Assembly (NCBI RefSeq): GCF_037975245.1
Contig: NC_092575.1
Span: forward strand, 18,071,810 to 18,135,809
Length of the DNA: 64,000 nucleotides
Source: Apostichopus japonicus
Lineage: Eukaryota; Echinodermata; Holothuroidea; Aspidochirotida; Stichopodidae
Direction of reading: 5' to 3'
A program made the translations under genes and the position numbers. The notes below the pieces were generated by a model. The model had not been told where the DNA came from. It did no database searches and worked only from the letters and a program-made list of their open reading frames with translations. Positions 51,401 to 64,000 of the stretch are shown here, piece by piece (within the stretch, counting starts at the first letter, position 1; each line of letters opens with the position of its first letter).

Positions 51401-54400
51401 GGCAAAAGCAAACTGCCCCCACCTGGTCTCGAGCCCGCGATCCAAAATACGTCACGCTCTCGAGGTACAGAGCAACCAACCGCGCCACGACAGCAGTTGA
51501 TATAAATCTATGTTCGTTTCTAATACTTAAACTTCCAGAGACCGTATAAGATCGCGGCAAAAGCAAACTGCCCCCACCTGGTCTCGAGCCCGCGATCCAA
51601 AATACGTCACGCTCTCGAGGTACAGAGCAACCAACCGCGCCACGACAGCAGTTGATATAAATCTATGTTCGTTTCTAATACTTAAACTTCCAGAGACCGT
51701 ATAAGATCGCGGCAAAAGCAAACTGCCCCCACCTGGTCTCGAGCCCGCGATCCAAAATACGTCACGCTCTCGAGGTACAGAGCAACCAACCGCGCCACGA
51801 CAGCAGTTGATATAAATCTATGTTCGTTTCTAATACTTAAACTTCCAGAGACCGTATAAGATCGCGGCAAAAGCAAACTGCCCCCACCTGGTCTCGAGCC
51901 CGCGATCCAAAATACGTCACGCTCTCGAGGTACAGAGCAACCAACCGCGCCACGACAGCAGTTGATATAAATCTATGTTCGTTTCTAATACTTAAACTTC
52001 CAGAGACCGTATAAGATCGCGGCAAAAGCAAACTGCCCCCACCTGGTCTCGAGCCCGCGATCCAAAATACGTCACGCTCTCGAGGTACAGAGCAACCAAC
52101 CGCGCCACGACAGCAGTTGATATAAATCTATGTTCGTTTCTAATACTTAAACTTCCAGAGACCGTATAAGATCGCGGCAAAAGCAAACTGCCCCCACCTG
52201 GTCTCGAGCCCGCGATCCAAAATACGTCACGCTCTCGAGGTACAGAGCAACCAACCGCGCCACGACAGCAGTTGATATAAATCTATGTTCGTTTCTAATA
52301 CTTAAACTTCCAGAGACCGTATAAGATCGCGGCAAAAGCAAACTGCCCCCACCTGGTCTCGAGCCCGCGATCCAAAATACGTCACGCTCTCGAGGTACAG
52401 AGCAACCAACCGCGCCACGACAGCAGTTGATATAAATCTATGTTCGTTTCTAATACTTAAACTTCCAGAGACCGTATAAGATCGCGGCAAAAGCAAACTG
52501 CCCCCACCTGGTCTCGAGCCCGCGATCCAAAATACGTCACGCTCTCGAGGTACAGAGCAACCAACCGCGCCACGACAGCAGTTGATATAAATCTATGTTC
52601 GTTTCTAATACTTAAACTTCCAGAGACCGTATAAGATCGCGGCAAAAGCAAACTGCCCCCACCTGGTCTCGAGCCCGCGATCCAAAATACGTCACGCTCT
52701 CGAGGTACAGAGCAACCAACCGCGCCACGACAGCAGTTGATATAAATCTATGTTCGTTTCTAATACTTAAACTTCCAGAGACCGTATAAGATCGCGGCAA
52801 AAGCAAACTGCCCCCACCTGGTCTCGAGCCCGCGATCCAAAATACGTCACGCTCTCGAGGTACAGAGCAACCAACCGCGCCACGACAGCAGTTGATATAA
52901 ATCTATGTTCGTTTCTAATACTTAAACTTCCAGAGACCGTATAAGATCGCGGCAAAAGCAAACTGCCCCCACCTGGTCTCGAGCCCGCGATCCAAAATAC
53001 GTCACGCTCTCGAGGTACAGAGCAACCAACCGCGCCACGACAGCAGTTGATATAAATCTATGTTCGTTTCTAATACTTAAACTTCCAGAGACCGTATAAG
53101 ATCGCGGCAAAAGCAAACTGCCCCCACCTGGTCTCGAGCCCGCGATCCAAAATACGTCACGCTCTCGAGGTACAGAGCAACCAACCGCGCCACGACAGCA
53201 GTTGATATAAATCTATGTTCGTTTCTAATACTTAAACTTCCAGAGACCGTATAAGATCGCGGCAAAAGCAAACTGCCCCCACCTGGTCTCGAGCCCGCGA
53301 TCCAAAATACGTCACGCTCTCGAGGTACAGAGCAACCAACCGCGCCACGACAGCAGTTGATATAAATCTATGTTCGTTTCTAATACTTAAACTTCCAGAG
53401 ACCGTATAAGATCGCGGCAAAAGCAAACTGCCCCCACCTGGTCTCGAGCCCGCGATCCAAAATACGTCACGCTCTCGAGGTACAGAGCAACCAACCGCGC
53501 CACGACAGCAGTTGATATAAATCTATGTTCGTTTCTAATACTTAAACTTCCAGAGACCGTATAAGATCGCGGCAAAAGCAAACTGCCCCCACCTGGTCTC
53601 GAGCCCGCGATCCAAAATACGTCACGCTCTCGAGGTACAGAGCAACCAACCGCGCCACGACAGCAGTTGATATAAATCTATGTTCGTTTCTAATACTTAA
53701 ACTTCCAGAGACCGTATAAGATCGCGGCAAAAGCAAACTGCCCCCACCTGGTCTCGAGCCCGCGATCCAAAATACGTCACGCTCTCGAGGTACAGAGCAA
53801 CCAACCGCGCCACGACAGCAGTTGATATAAATCTATGTTCGTTTCTAATACTTAAACTTCCAGAGACCGTATAAGATCGCGGCAAAAGCAAACTGCCCCC
53901 ACCTGGTCTCGAGCCCGCGATCCAAAATACGTCACGCTCTCGAGGTACAGAGCAACCAACCGCGCCACGACAGCAGTTGATATAAATCTATGTTCGTTTC
54001 TAATACTTAAACTTCCAGAGACCGTATAAGATCGCGGCAAAAGCAAACTGCCCCCACCTGGTCTCGAGCCCGCGATCCAAAATACGTCACGCTCTCGAGG
54101 TACAGAGCAACCAACCGCGCCACGACAGCAGTTGATATAAATCTATGTTCGTTTCTAATACTTAAACTTCCAGAGACCGTATAAGATCGCGGCAAAAGCA
54201 AACTGCCCCCACCTGGTCTCGAGCCCGCGATCCAAAATACGTCACGCTCTCGAGGTACAGAGCAACCAACCGCGCCACGACAGCAGTTGATATAAATCTA
54301 TGTTCGTTTCTAATACTTAAACTTCCAGAGACCGTATAAGATCGCGGCAAAAGCAAACTGCCCCCACCTGGTCTCGAGCCCGCGATCCAAAATACGTCAC

Positions 54401-57400
54401 GCTCTCGAGGTACAGAGCAACCAACCGCGCCACGACAGCAGTTGATATAAATCTATGTTCGTTTCTAATACTTAAACTTCCAGAGACCGTATAAGATCGC
54501 GGCAAAAGCAAACTGCCCCCACCTGGTCTCGAGCCCGCGATCCAAAATACGTCACGCTCTCGAGGTACAGAGCAACCAACCGCGCCACGACAGCAGTTGA
54601 TATAAATCTATGTTCGTTTCTAATACTTAAACTTCCAGAGACCGTATAAGATCGCGGCAAAAGCAAACTGCCCCCACCTGGTCTCGAGCCCGCGATCCAA
54701 AATACGTCACGCTCTCGAGGTACAGAGCAACCAACCGCGCCACGACAGCAGTTGATATAAATCTATGTTCGTTTCTAATACTTAAACTTCCAGAGACCGT
54801 ATAAGATCGCGGCAAAAGCAAACTGCCCCCACCTGGTCTCGAGCCCGCGATCCAAAATACGTCACGCTCTCGAGGTACAGAGCAACCAACCGCGCCACGA
54901 CAGCAGTTGATATAAATCTATGTTCGTTTCTAATACTTAAACTTCCAGAGACCGTATAAGATCGCGGCAAAAGCAAACTGCCCCCACCTGGTCTCGAGCC
55001 CGCGATCCAAAATACGTCACGCTCTCGAGGTACAGAGCAACCAACCGCGCCACGACAGCAGTTGATATAAATCTATGTTCGTTTCTAATACTTAAACTTC
55101 CAGAGACCGTATAAGATCGCGGCAAAAGCAAACTGCCCCCACCTGGTCTCGAGCCCGCGATCCAAAATACGTCACGCTCTCGAGGTACAGAGCAACCAAC
55201 CGCGCCACGACAGCAGTTGATATAAATCTATGTTCGTTTCTAATACTTAAACTTCCAGAGACCGTATAAGATCGCGGCAAAAGCAAACTGCCCCCACCTG
55301 GTCTCGAGCCCGCGATCCAAAATACGTCACGCTCTCGAGGTACAGAGCAACCAACCGCGCCACGACAGCAGTTGATATAAATCTATGTTCGTTTCTAATA
55401 CTTAAACTTCCAGAGACCGTATAAGATCGCGGCAAAAGCAAACTGCCCCCACCTGGTCTCGAGCCCGCGATCCAAAATACGTCACGCTCTCGAGGTACAG
55501 AGCAACCAACCGCGCCACGACAGCAGTTGATATAAATCTATGTTCGTTTCTAATACTTAAACTTCCAGAGACCGTATAAGATCGCGGCAAAAGCAAACTG
55601 CCCCCACCTGGTCTCGAGCCCGCGATCCAAAATACGTCACGCTCTCGAGGTACAGAGCAACCAACCGCGCCACGACAGCAGTTGATATAAATCTATGTTC
55701 GTTTCTAATACTTAAACTTCCAGAGACCGTATAAGATCGCGGCAAAAGCAAACTGCCCCCACCTGGTCTCGAGCCCGCGATCCAAAATACGTCACGCTCT
55801 CGAGGTACAGAGCAACCAACCGCGCCACGACAGCAGTTGATATAAATCTATGTTCGTTTCTAATACTTAAACTTCCAGAGACCGTATAAGATCGCGGCAA
55901 AAGCAAACTGCCCCCACCTGGTCTCGAGCCCGCGATCCAAAATACGTCACGCTCTCGAGGTACAGAGCAACCAACCGCGCCACGACAGCAGTTGATATAA
56001 ATCTATGTTCGTTTCTAATACTTAAACTTCCAGAGACCGTATAAGATCGCGGCAAAAGCAAACTGCCCCCACCTGGTCTCGAGCCCGCGATCCAAAATAC
56101 GTCACGCTCTCGAGGTACAGAGCAACCAACCGCGCCACGACAGCAGTTGATATAAATCTATGTTCGTTTCTAATACTTAAACTTCCAGAGACCGTATAAG
56201 ATCGCGGCAAAAGCAAACTGCCCCCACCTGGTCTCGAGCCCGCGATCCAAAATACGTCACGCTCTCGAGGTACAGAGCAACCAACCGCGCCACGACAGCA
56301 GTTGATATAAATCTATGTTCGTTTCTAATACTTAAACTTCCAGAGACCGTATAAGATCGCGGCAAAAGCAAACTGCCCCCACCTGGTCTCGAGCCCGCGA
56401 TCCAAAATACGTCACGCTCTCGAGGTACAGAGCAACCAACCGCGCCACGACAGCAGTTGATATAAATCTATGTTCGTTTCTAATACTTAAACTTCCAGAG
56501 ACCGTATAAGATCGCGGCAAAAGCAAACTGCCCCCACCTGGTCTCGAGCCCGCGATCCAAAATACGTCACGCTCTCGAGGTACAGAGCAACCAACCGCGC
56601 CACGACAGCAGTTGATATAAATCTATGTTCGTTTCTAATACTTAAACTTCCAGAGACCGTATAAGATCGCGGCAAAAGCAAACTGCCCCCACCTGGTCTC
56701 GAGCCCGCGATCCAAAATACGTCACGCTCTCGAGGTACAGAGCAACCAACCGCGCCACGACAGCAGTTGATATAAATCTATGTTCGTTTCTAATACTTAA
56801 ACTTCCAGAGACCGTATAAGATCGCGGCAAAAGCAAACTGCCCCCACCTGGTCTCGAGCCCGCGATCCAAAATACGTCACGCTCTCGAGGTACAGAGCAA
56901 CCAACCGCGCCACGACAGCAGTTGATATAAATCTATGTTCGTTTCTAATACTTAAACTTCCAGAGACCGTATAAGATCGCGGCAAAAGCAAACTGCCCCC
57001 ACCTGGTCTCGAGCCCGCGATCCAAAATACGTCACGCTCTCGAGGTACAGAGCAACCAACCGCGCCACGACAGCAGTTGATATAAATCTATGTTCGTTTC
57101 TAATACTTAAACTTCCAGAGACCGTATAAGATCGCGGCAAAAGCAAACTGCCCCCACCTGGTCTCGAGCCCGCGATCCAAAATACGTCACGCTCTCGAGG
57201 TACAGAGCAACCAACCGCGCCACGACAGCAGTTGATATAAATCTATGTTCGTTTCTAATACTTAAACTTCCAGAGACCGTATAAGATCGCGGCAAAAGCA
57301 AACTGCCCCCACCTGGTCTCGAGCCCGCGATCCAAAATACGTCACGCTCTCGAGGTACAGAGCAACCAACCGCGCCACGACAGCAGTTGATATAAATCTA

Positions 57401-60400
57401 TGTTCGTTTCTAATACTTAAACTTCCAGGAGACCGTATAAGATCGCGGCAAAAGCAAACTGCCCCCACCTGGTCTCGAGCCCGCGATCCAAAATACGTCA
57501 CGCTCTCGAGGTACAGAGCAACCAACCGCGCCACGACAGCAGTTGATATAAATCTATGTTCGTTTCTAATACTTAAACTTCCAGAGACCGTATAAGATCG
57601 CGGCAAAAGCAAACTGCCCCCACCTGGTCTCGAGCCCGCGATCCAAAATACGTCACGCTCTCGAGGTACAGAGCAACCAACCGCGCCACGACAGCAGTTG
57701 ATATAAATCTATGTTCGTTTCTAATACTTAAACTTCCAGAGACCGTATAAGATCGCGGCAAAAGCAAACTGCCCCCACCTGGTCTCGAGCCCGCGATCCA
57801 AAATACGTCACGCTCTCGAGGTACAGAGCAACCAACCGCGCCACGACAGCAGTTGATATAAATCTATGTTCGTTTCTAATACTTAAACTTCCAGAGACCG
57901 TATAAGATCGCGGCAAAAGCAAACTGCCCCCACCTGGTCTCGAGCCCGCGATCCAAAATACGTCACGCTCTCGAGGTACAGAGCAACCAACCGCGCCACG
58001 ACAGCAGTTGATATAAATCTATGTTCGTTTCTAATACTTAAACTTCCAGAGACCGTATAAGATCGCGGCAAAAGCAAACTGCCCCCACCTGGTCTCGAGC
58101 CCGCGATCCAAAATACGTCACGCTCTCGAGGTACAGAGCAACCAACCGCGCCACGACAGCAGTTGATATAAATCTATGTTCGTTTCTAATACTTAAACTT
58201 CCAGAGACCGTATAAGATCGCGGCAAAAGCAAACTGCCCCCACCTGGTCTCGAGCCCGCGATCCAAAATACGTCACGCTCTCGAGGTACAGAGCAACCAA
58301 CCGCGCCACGACAGCAGTTGATATAAATCTATGTTCGTTTCTAATACTTAAACTTCCAGAGACCGTATAAGATCGCGGCAAAAGCAAACTGCCCCCACCT
58401 GGTCTCGAGCCCGCGATCCAAAATACGTCACGCTCTCGAGGTACAGAGCAACCAACCGCGCCACGACAGCAGTTGATATAAATCTATGTTCGTTTCTAAT
58501 ACTTAAACTTCCAGAGACCGTATAAGATCGCGGCAAAAGCAAACTGCCCCCACCTGGTCTCGAGCCCGCGATCCAAAATACGTCACGCTCTCGAGGTACA
58601 GAGCAACCAACCGCGCCACGACAGCAGTTGATATAAATCTATGTTCGTTTCTAATACTTAAACTTCCAGAGACCGTATAAGATCGCGGCAAAAGCAAACT
58701 GCCCCCACCTGGTCTCGAGCCCGCGATCCAAAATACGTCACGCTCTCGAGGTACAGAGCAACCAACCGCGCCACGACAGCAGTTGATATAAATCTATGTT
58801 CGTTTCTAATACTTAAACTTCCAGAGACCGTATAAGATCGCGGCAAAAGCAAACTGCCCCCACCTGGTCTCGAGCCCGCGATCCAAAATACGTCACGCTC
58901 TCGAGGTACAGAGCAACCAACCGCGCCACGACAGCAGTTGATATAAATCTATGTTCGTTTCTAATACTTAAACTTCCAGAGACCGTATAAGATCGCGGCA
59001 AAAGCAAACTGCCCCCACCTGGTCTCGAGCCCGCGATCCAAAATACGTCACGCTCTCGAGGTACAGAGCAACCAACCGCGCCACGACAGCAGTTGATATA
59101 AATCTATGTTCGTTTCTAATACTTAAACTTCCAGAGACCGTATAAGATCGCGGCAAAAGCAAACTGCCCCCACCTGGTCTCGAGCCCGCGATCCAAAATA
59201 CGTCACGCTCTCGAGGTACAGAGCAACCAACCGCGCCACGACAGCAGTTGATATAAATCTATGTTCGTTTCTAATACTTAAACTTCCAGAGACCGTATAA
59301 GATCGCGGCAAAAGCAAACTGCCCCCACCTGGTCTCGAGCCCGCGATCCAAAATACGTCACGCTCTCGAGGTACAGAGCAACCAACCGCGCCACGACAGC
59401 AGTTGATATAAATCTATGTTCGTTTCTAATACTTAAACTTCCAGAGACCGTATAAGATCGCGGCAAAAGCAAACTGCCCCCACCTGGTCTCGAGCCCGCG
59501 ATCCAAAATACGTCACGCTCTCGAGGTACAGAGCAACCAACCGCGCCACGACAGCAGTTGATATAAATCTATGTTCGTTTCTAATACTTAAACTTCCAGA
59601 GACCGTATAAGATCGCGGCAAAAGCAAACTGCCCCCACCTGGTCTCGAGCCCGCGATCCAAAAATACGTCACGCTCTCGAGGTACAGAGCAACCAACCGC
59701 GCCACGACAGCAGTTGATATAAATCTATGTTCGTTTCTAATACTTAAACTTCCAGAGACCGTATAAGATCGCGGCAAAAGCAAACTGCCCCCACCTGGTC
59801 TCGAGCCCGCGATCCAAAATACGTCACGCTCTCGAGGTACAGAGCAACCAACCGCGCCACGACAGCAGTTGATATAAATCTATGTTCGTTTCTAATACTT
59901 AAACTTCCAGAGACCGTATAAGATCGCGGCAAAAGCAAACTGCCCCCACCTGGTCTCGAGCCCGCGATCCAAAAATACGTCACGCTCTCGAGGTACAGAG
60001 CAACCAACCGCGCCACGACAGCAGTTGATATAAATCTATGTTCGTTTCTAATACTTAAACTTCCAGAGACCGTATAAGATCGCGGCAAAAGCAAACTGCC
60101 CCCACCTGGTCTCGAGCCCGCGATCCAAAATACGTCACGCTCTCGAGGTACAGAGCAACCAACCGCGCCACGACAGCAGTTGATATAAATCTATGTTCGT
60201 TTCTAATACTTAAACTTCCAGAGACCGTATAAGATCGCGGCAAAAGCAAACTGCCCCCACCTGGTCTCGAGCCCGCGATCCAAAAATACGTCACGCTCTC
60301 GAGGTACAGAGCAACCAACCGCGCCACGACAGCAGTTGATATAAATCTATGTTCGTTTCTAATACTTAAACTTCCAGAGACCGTATAAGATCGCGGCAAA

Positions 60401-63400
60401 AGCAAACTGCCCCCACCTGGTCTCGAGCCCGCGATCCAAAATACGTCACGCTCTCGAGGTACAGAGCAACCAACCGCGCCACGACAGCAGTTGATATAAA
60501 TCTATGTTCGTTTCTAATACTTAAACTTCCAGAGACCGTATAAGATCGCGGCAAAAGCAAACTGCCCCCACCTGGTCTCGAGCCCGCGATCCAAAATACG
60601 TCACGCTCTCGAGGTACAGAGCAACCAACCGCGCCACGACAGCAGTTGATATAAATCTATGTTCGTTTCTAATACTTAAACTTCCAGAGACCGTATAAGA
60701 TCGCGGCAAAAGCAAACTGCCCCCACCTGGTCTCGAGCCCGCGATCCAAAATACGTCACGCTCTCGAGGTACAGAGCAACCAACCGCGCCACGACAGCAG
60801 TTGATATAAATCTATGTTCGTTTCTAATACTTAAACTTCCAGAGACCGTATAAGATCGCGGCAAAAGCAAACTGCCCCCACCTGGTCTCGAGCCCGCGAT
60901 CCAAAATACGTCACGCTCTCGAGGTACAGAGCAACCAACCGCGCCACGACAGCAGTTGATATAAATCTATGTTCGTTTCTAATACTTAAACTTCCAGAGA
61001 CCGTATAAGATCGCGGCAAAAGCAAACTGCCCCCACCTGGTCTCGAGCCCGCGATCCAAAATACGTCACGCTCTCGAGGTACAGAGCAACCAACCGCGCC
61101 ACGACAGCAGTTGATATAAATCTATGTTCGTTTCTAATACTTAAACTTCCAGAGACCGTATAAGATCGCGGCAAAAGCAAACTGCCCCCACCTGGTCTCG
61201 AGCCCGCGATCCAAAAATACGTCACGCTCTCGAGGTACAGAGCAACCAACCGCGCCACGACAGCAGTTGATATAAATCTATGTTCGTTTCTAATACTTAA
61301 ACTTCCAGAGACCGTATAAGATCGCGGCAAAAGCAAACTGCCCCCACCTGGTCTCGAGCCCGCGATCCAAAAATACGTCACGCTCTCGAGGTACAGAGCA
61401 ACCAACCGCGCCACGACAGCAGTTGATATAAATCTATGTTCGTTTCTAATACTTAAACTTCCAGAGACCGTATAAGATCGCGGCAAAAGCAAACTGCCCC
61501 CACCTGGTCTCGAGCCCGCGATCCAAAAATACGTCACGCTCTCGAGGTACAGAGCAACCAACCGCGCCACGACAGCAGTTGATATAAATCTATGTTCGTT
61601 TCTAATACTTAAACTTCCAGAGACCGTATAAGATCGCGGCAAAAGCAAACTGCCCCCACCTGGTCTCGAGCCCGCGATCCAAAAATACGTCACGCTCTCG
61701 AGGTACAGAGCAACCAACCGCGCCACGACAGCAGTTGATATAAATCTATGTTCGTTTCTAATACTTAAACTTCCAGAGACCGTATAAGATCGCGGCAAAA
61801 GCAAACTGCCCCCACCTGGTCTCGAGCCCGCGATCCAAAAATACGTCACGCTCTCGAGGTACAGAGCAACCAACCGCGCCACGACAGCAGTTGATATAAA
61901 TCTATGTTCGTTTCTAATACTTAAACTTCCAGAGACCGTATAAGATCGCGGCAAAAGCAAACTGCCCCCACCTGGTCTCGAGCCCGCGATCCAAAAATAC
62001 GTCACGCTCTCGAGGTACAGAGCAACCAACCGCGCCACGACAGCAGTTGATATAAATCTATGTTCGTTTCTAATACTTAAACTTCCAGAGACCGTATAAG
62101 ATCGCGGCAAAAGCAAACTGCCCCCACCTGGTCTCGAGCCCGCGATCCAAAAATACGTCACGCTCTCGAGGTACAGAGCAACCAACCGCGCCACGACAGC
62201 AGTTGATATAAATCTATGTTCGTTTCTAATACTTAAACTTCCAGAGACCGTATAAGATCGCGGCAAAAGCAAACTGCCCCCACCTGGTCTCGAGCCCGCG
62301 ATCCAAAATACGTCACGCTCTCGAGGTACAGAGCAACCAACCGCGCCACGACAGCAGTTGATATAAATCTATGTTCGTTTCTAATACTTAAACTTCCAGA
62401 GACCGTATAAGATCGCGGCAAAAGCAAACTGCCCCCACCTGGTCTCGAGCCCGCGATCCAAAAATACGTCACGCTCTCGAGGTACAGAGCAACCAACCGC
62501 GCCACGACAGCAGTTGATATAAATCTATGTTCGTTTCTAATACTTAAACTTCCAGAGACCGTATAAGATCGCGGCAAAAGCAAACTGCCCCCACCTGGTC
62601 TCGAGCCCGCGATCCAAAAATACGTCACGCTCTCGAGGTACAGAGCAACCAACCGCGCCACGACAGCAGTTGATATAAATCTATGTTCGTTTCTAATACT
62701 TAAACTTCCAGAGACCGTATAAGATCGCGGCAAAAGCAAACTGCCCCCACCTGGTCTCGAGCCCGCGATCCAAAAATACGTCACGCTCTCGAGGTACAGA
62801 GCAACCAACCGCGCCACGACAGCAGTTGATATAAATCTATGTTCGTTTCTAATACTTAAACTTCCAGAGACCGTATAAGATCGCGGCAAAAGCAAACTGC
62901 CCCCACCTGGTCTCGAGCCCGCGATCCAAAAATACGTCACGCTCTCGAGGTACAGAGCAACCAACCGCGCCACGACAGCAGTTGATATAAATCTATGTTC
63001 GTTTCTAATACTTAAACTTCCAGAGACCGTATAAGATCGCGGCAAAAGCAAACTGCCCCCACCTGGTCTCGAGCCCGCGATCCAAAAATACGTCACGCTC
63101 TCGAGGTACAGAGCAACCAACCGCGCCACGACAGCAGTTGATATAAATCTATGTTCGTTTCTAATACTTAAACTTCCAGAGACCGTATAAGATCGCGGCA
63201 AAAGCAAACTGCCCCCACCTGGTCTCGAGCCCGCGATCCAAAATACGTCACGCTCTCGAGGTACAGAGCAACCAACCGCGCCACGACAGCAGTTGATATA
63301 AATCTATGTTCGTTTCTAATACTTAAACTTCCAGAGACCGTATAAGATCGCGGCAAAAGCAAACTGCCCCCACCTGGTCTCGAGCCCGCGATCCAAAATA

Positions 63401-64000
63401 CGTCACGCTCTCGAGGTACAGAGCAACCAACCGCGCCACGACAGCAGTTGATATAAATCTATGTTCGTTTCTAATACTTAAACTTCCAGAGACCGTATAA
63501 GATCGCGGCAAAAGCAAACTGCCCCCACCTGGTCTCGAGCCCGCGATCCAAAATACGTCACGCTCTCGAGGTACAGAGCAACCAACCGCGCCACGACAGC
63601 AGTTGATATAAATCTATGTTCGTTTCTAATACTTAAACTTCCAGAGACCGTATAAGATCGCGGCAAAAGCAAACTGCCCCCACCTGGTCTCGAGCCCGCG
63701 ATCCAAAATACGTCACGCTCTCGAGGTACAGAGCAACCAACCGCGCCACGACAGCAGTTGATATAAATCTATGTTCGTTTCTAATACTTAAACTTCCAGA
63801 GACCGTATAAGATCGCGGCAAAAGCAAACTGCCCCCACCTGGTCTCGAGCCCGCGATCCAAAATACGTCACGCTCTCGAGGTACAGAGCAACCAACCGCG
63901 CCACGACAGCAGTTGATATAAATCTATGTTCGTTTCTAATACTTAAACTTCCAGAGACCGTATAAGATCGCGGCAAAAGCAAACTGCCCCCACCTGGTCT
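48500..64000 (-). repeat. Homogeneous 155-bp satellite array, right block (about 100 copies)
   Basis: The unit is identical to that of the left block, cttaaacttccag and ataag included; the first clear canonical marker is at about 48588. I see no substitutions. Differences are a 2-base loss near 49643 (gataaatc), an extra G at 57429, and the 5-A copies at 59660-63088. The array runs off the right edge of the window. There is no gene in this stretch. Confidence 0.98.
59660..63088 (-). repeat. Cluster of 156-bp five-A monomers
   Basis: Of 23 consecutive monomers, 15 have five A instead of four at monomer 48-51. They come first as three alternating with four-A copies (59660, 59971, 60282), then seven in a row (61213 to 62149) and five in a row (62460 to 63084). 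None of the roughly 72 copies from 48.5 to 59.6 kb has it. The runs of 156-bp units keep one minus-strand frame open for up to 428 codons (60986-62272), which is not evidence of coding. Confidence 0.9.

Noticed and set aside
60986-62272. 428-codon minus-strand frame
   Set aside because: It is open only because seven five-A (156-bp) monomers lie in a row; canonical copies on either side stop the same frame.
1-64000. Telomeric, rDNA or simple-sequence repeat
   Set aside because: The unit is a complex 155-157-bp sequence with no resemblance to telomere motifs or conserved rRNA segments.

Overview
The window is one continuous block of satellite DNA from a eukaryotic genome assembly. It holds about 410 head-to-tail copies of a short monomer (155 bp canonical; 156 and 157 bp in variants), all in the same orientation, interrupted only by a 100-N scaffold gap at 33095-33194. 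I find no unique sequence, no credible protein gene, no recognisable transposon open frame, no rRNA or intact tRNA gene, and no CRISPR array. The organism cannot be named from this. The gap, the scale of the array and the tRNA-like Pol III boxes point to a eukaryote. The canonical monomer is about 50% G+C and carries 13 CpG in 155 bp, more than its base composition predicts, which argues against a long-standing, heavily CpG-methylated vertebrate satellite and fits an invertebrate better (weak inference).

Layout. (1) 1-33094: about 213 copies of one 155-bp monomer. By eye I find no base substitution at all, only about 21 monomers with a 1-base insertion or deletion, mostly in A or C runs. (2) 33095-33194: gap. 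(3) 33195 to about 48428: about 98 older, divergent monomers. The most divergent (157 bp) lie next to the gap, and 156-bp forms closer to the canonical sequence lie to the right. Nested segmental duplications are visible: a 1403-bp 9-mer tandem duplication at 38.4-41.2 kb, a dispersed pair of segments 2.66-2.82 kb apart, a roughly 779-bp 5-mer and a 1248-bp 8-mer. (4) 48428-48499: a cluster of indels and a substitution at the join. (5) 48500-64000: about 100 copies of exactly the same 155-bp monomer as region 1, with a local cluster of a 156-bp form (one extra A) between 59.66 and 63.09 kb.

The most interesting biology is in the monomer itself. Read on the minus strand it carries a tRNA-like internal Pol III promoter: an A-box-like element (one mismatch), a 40-bp gap, and a B-box-like element (one mismatch). 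Some older monomers in the middle block have a B box that fully fits the short consensus. I infer that the satellite grew from a tRNA-derived (SINE-like) sequence and that the recent amplification used a variant with a weakened B box. The long open frames at 36-48 kb and 61-63 kb, on both strands, are a by-product of the monomer being 156 bp (3 x 52) there; they are not genes.
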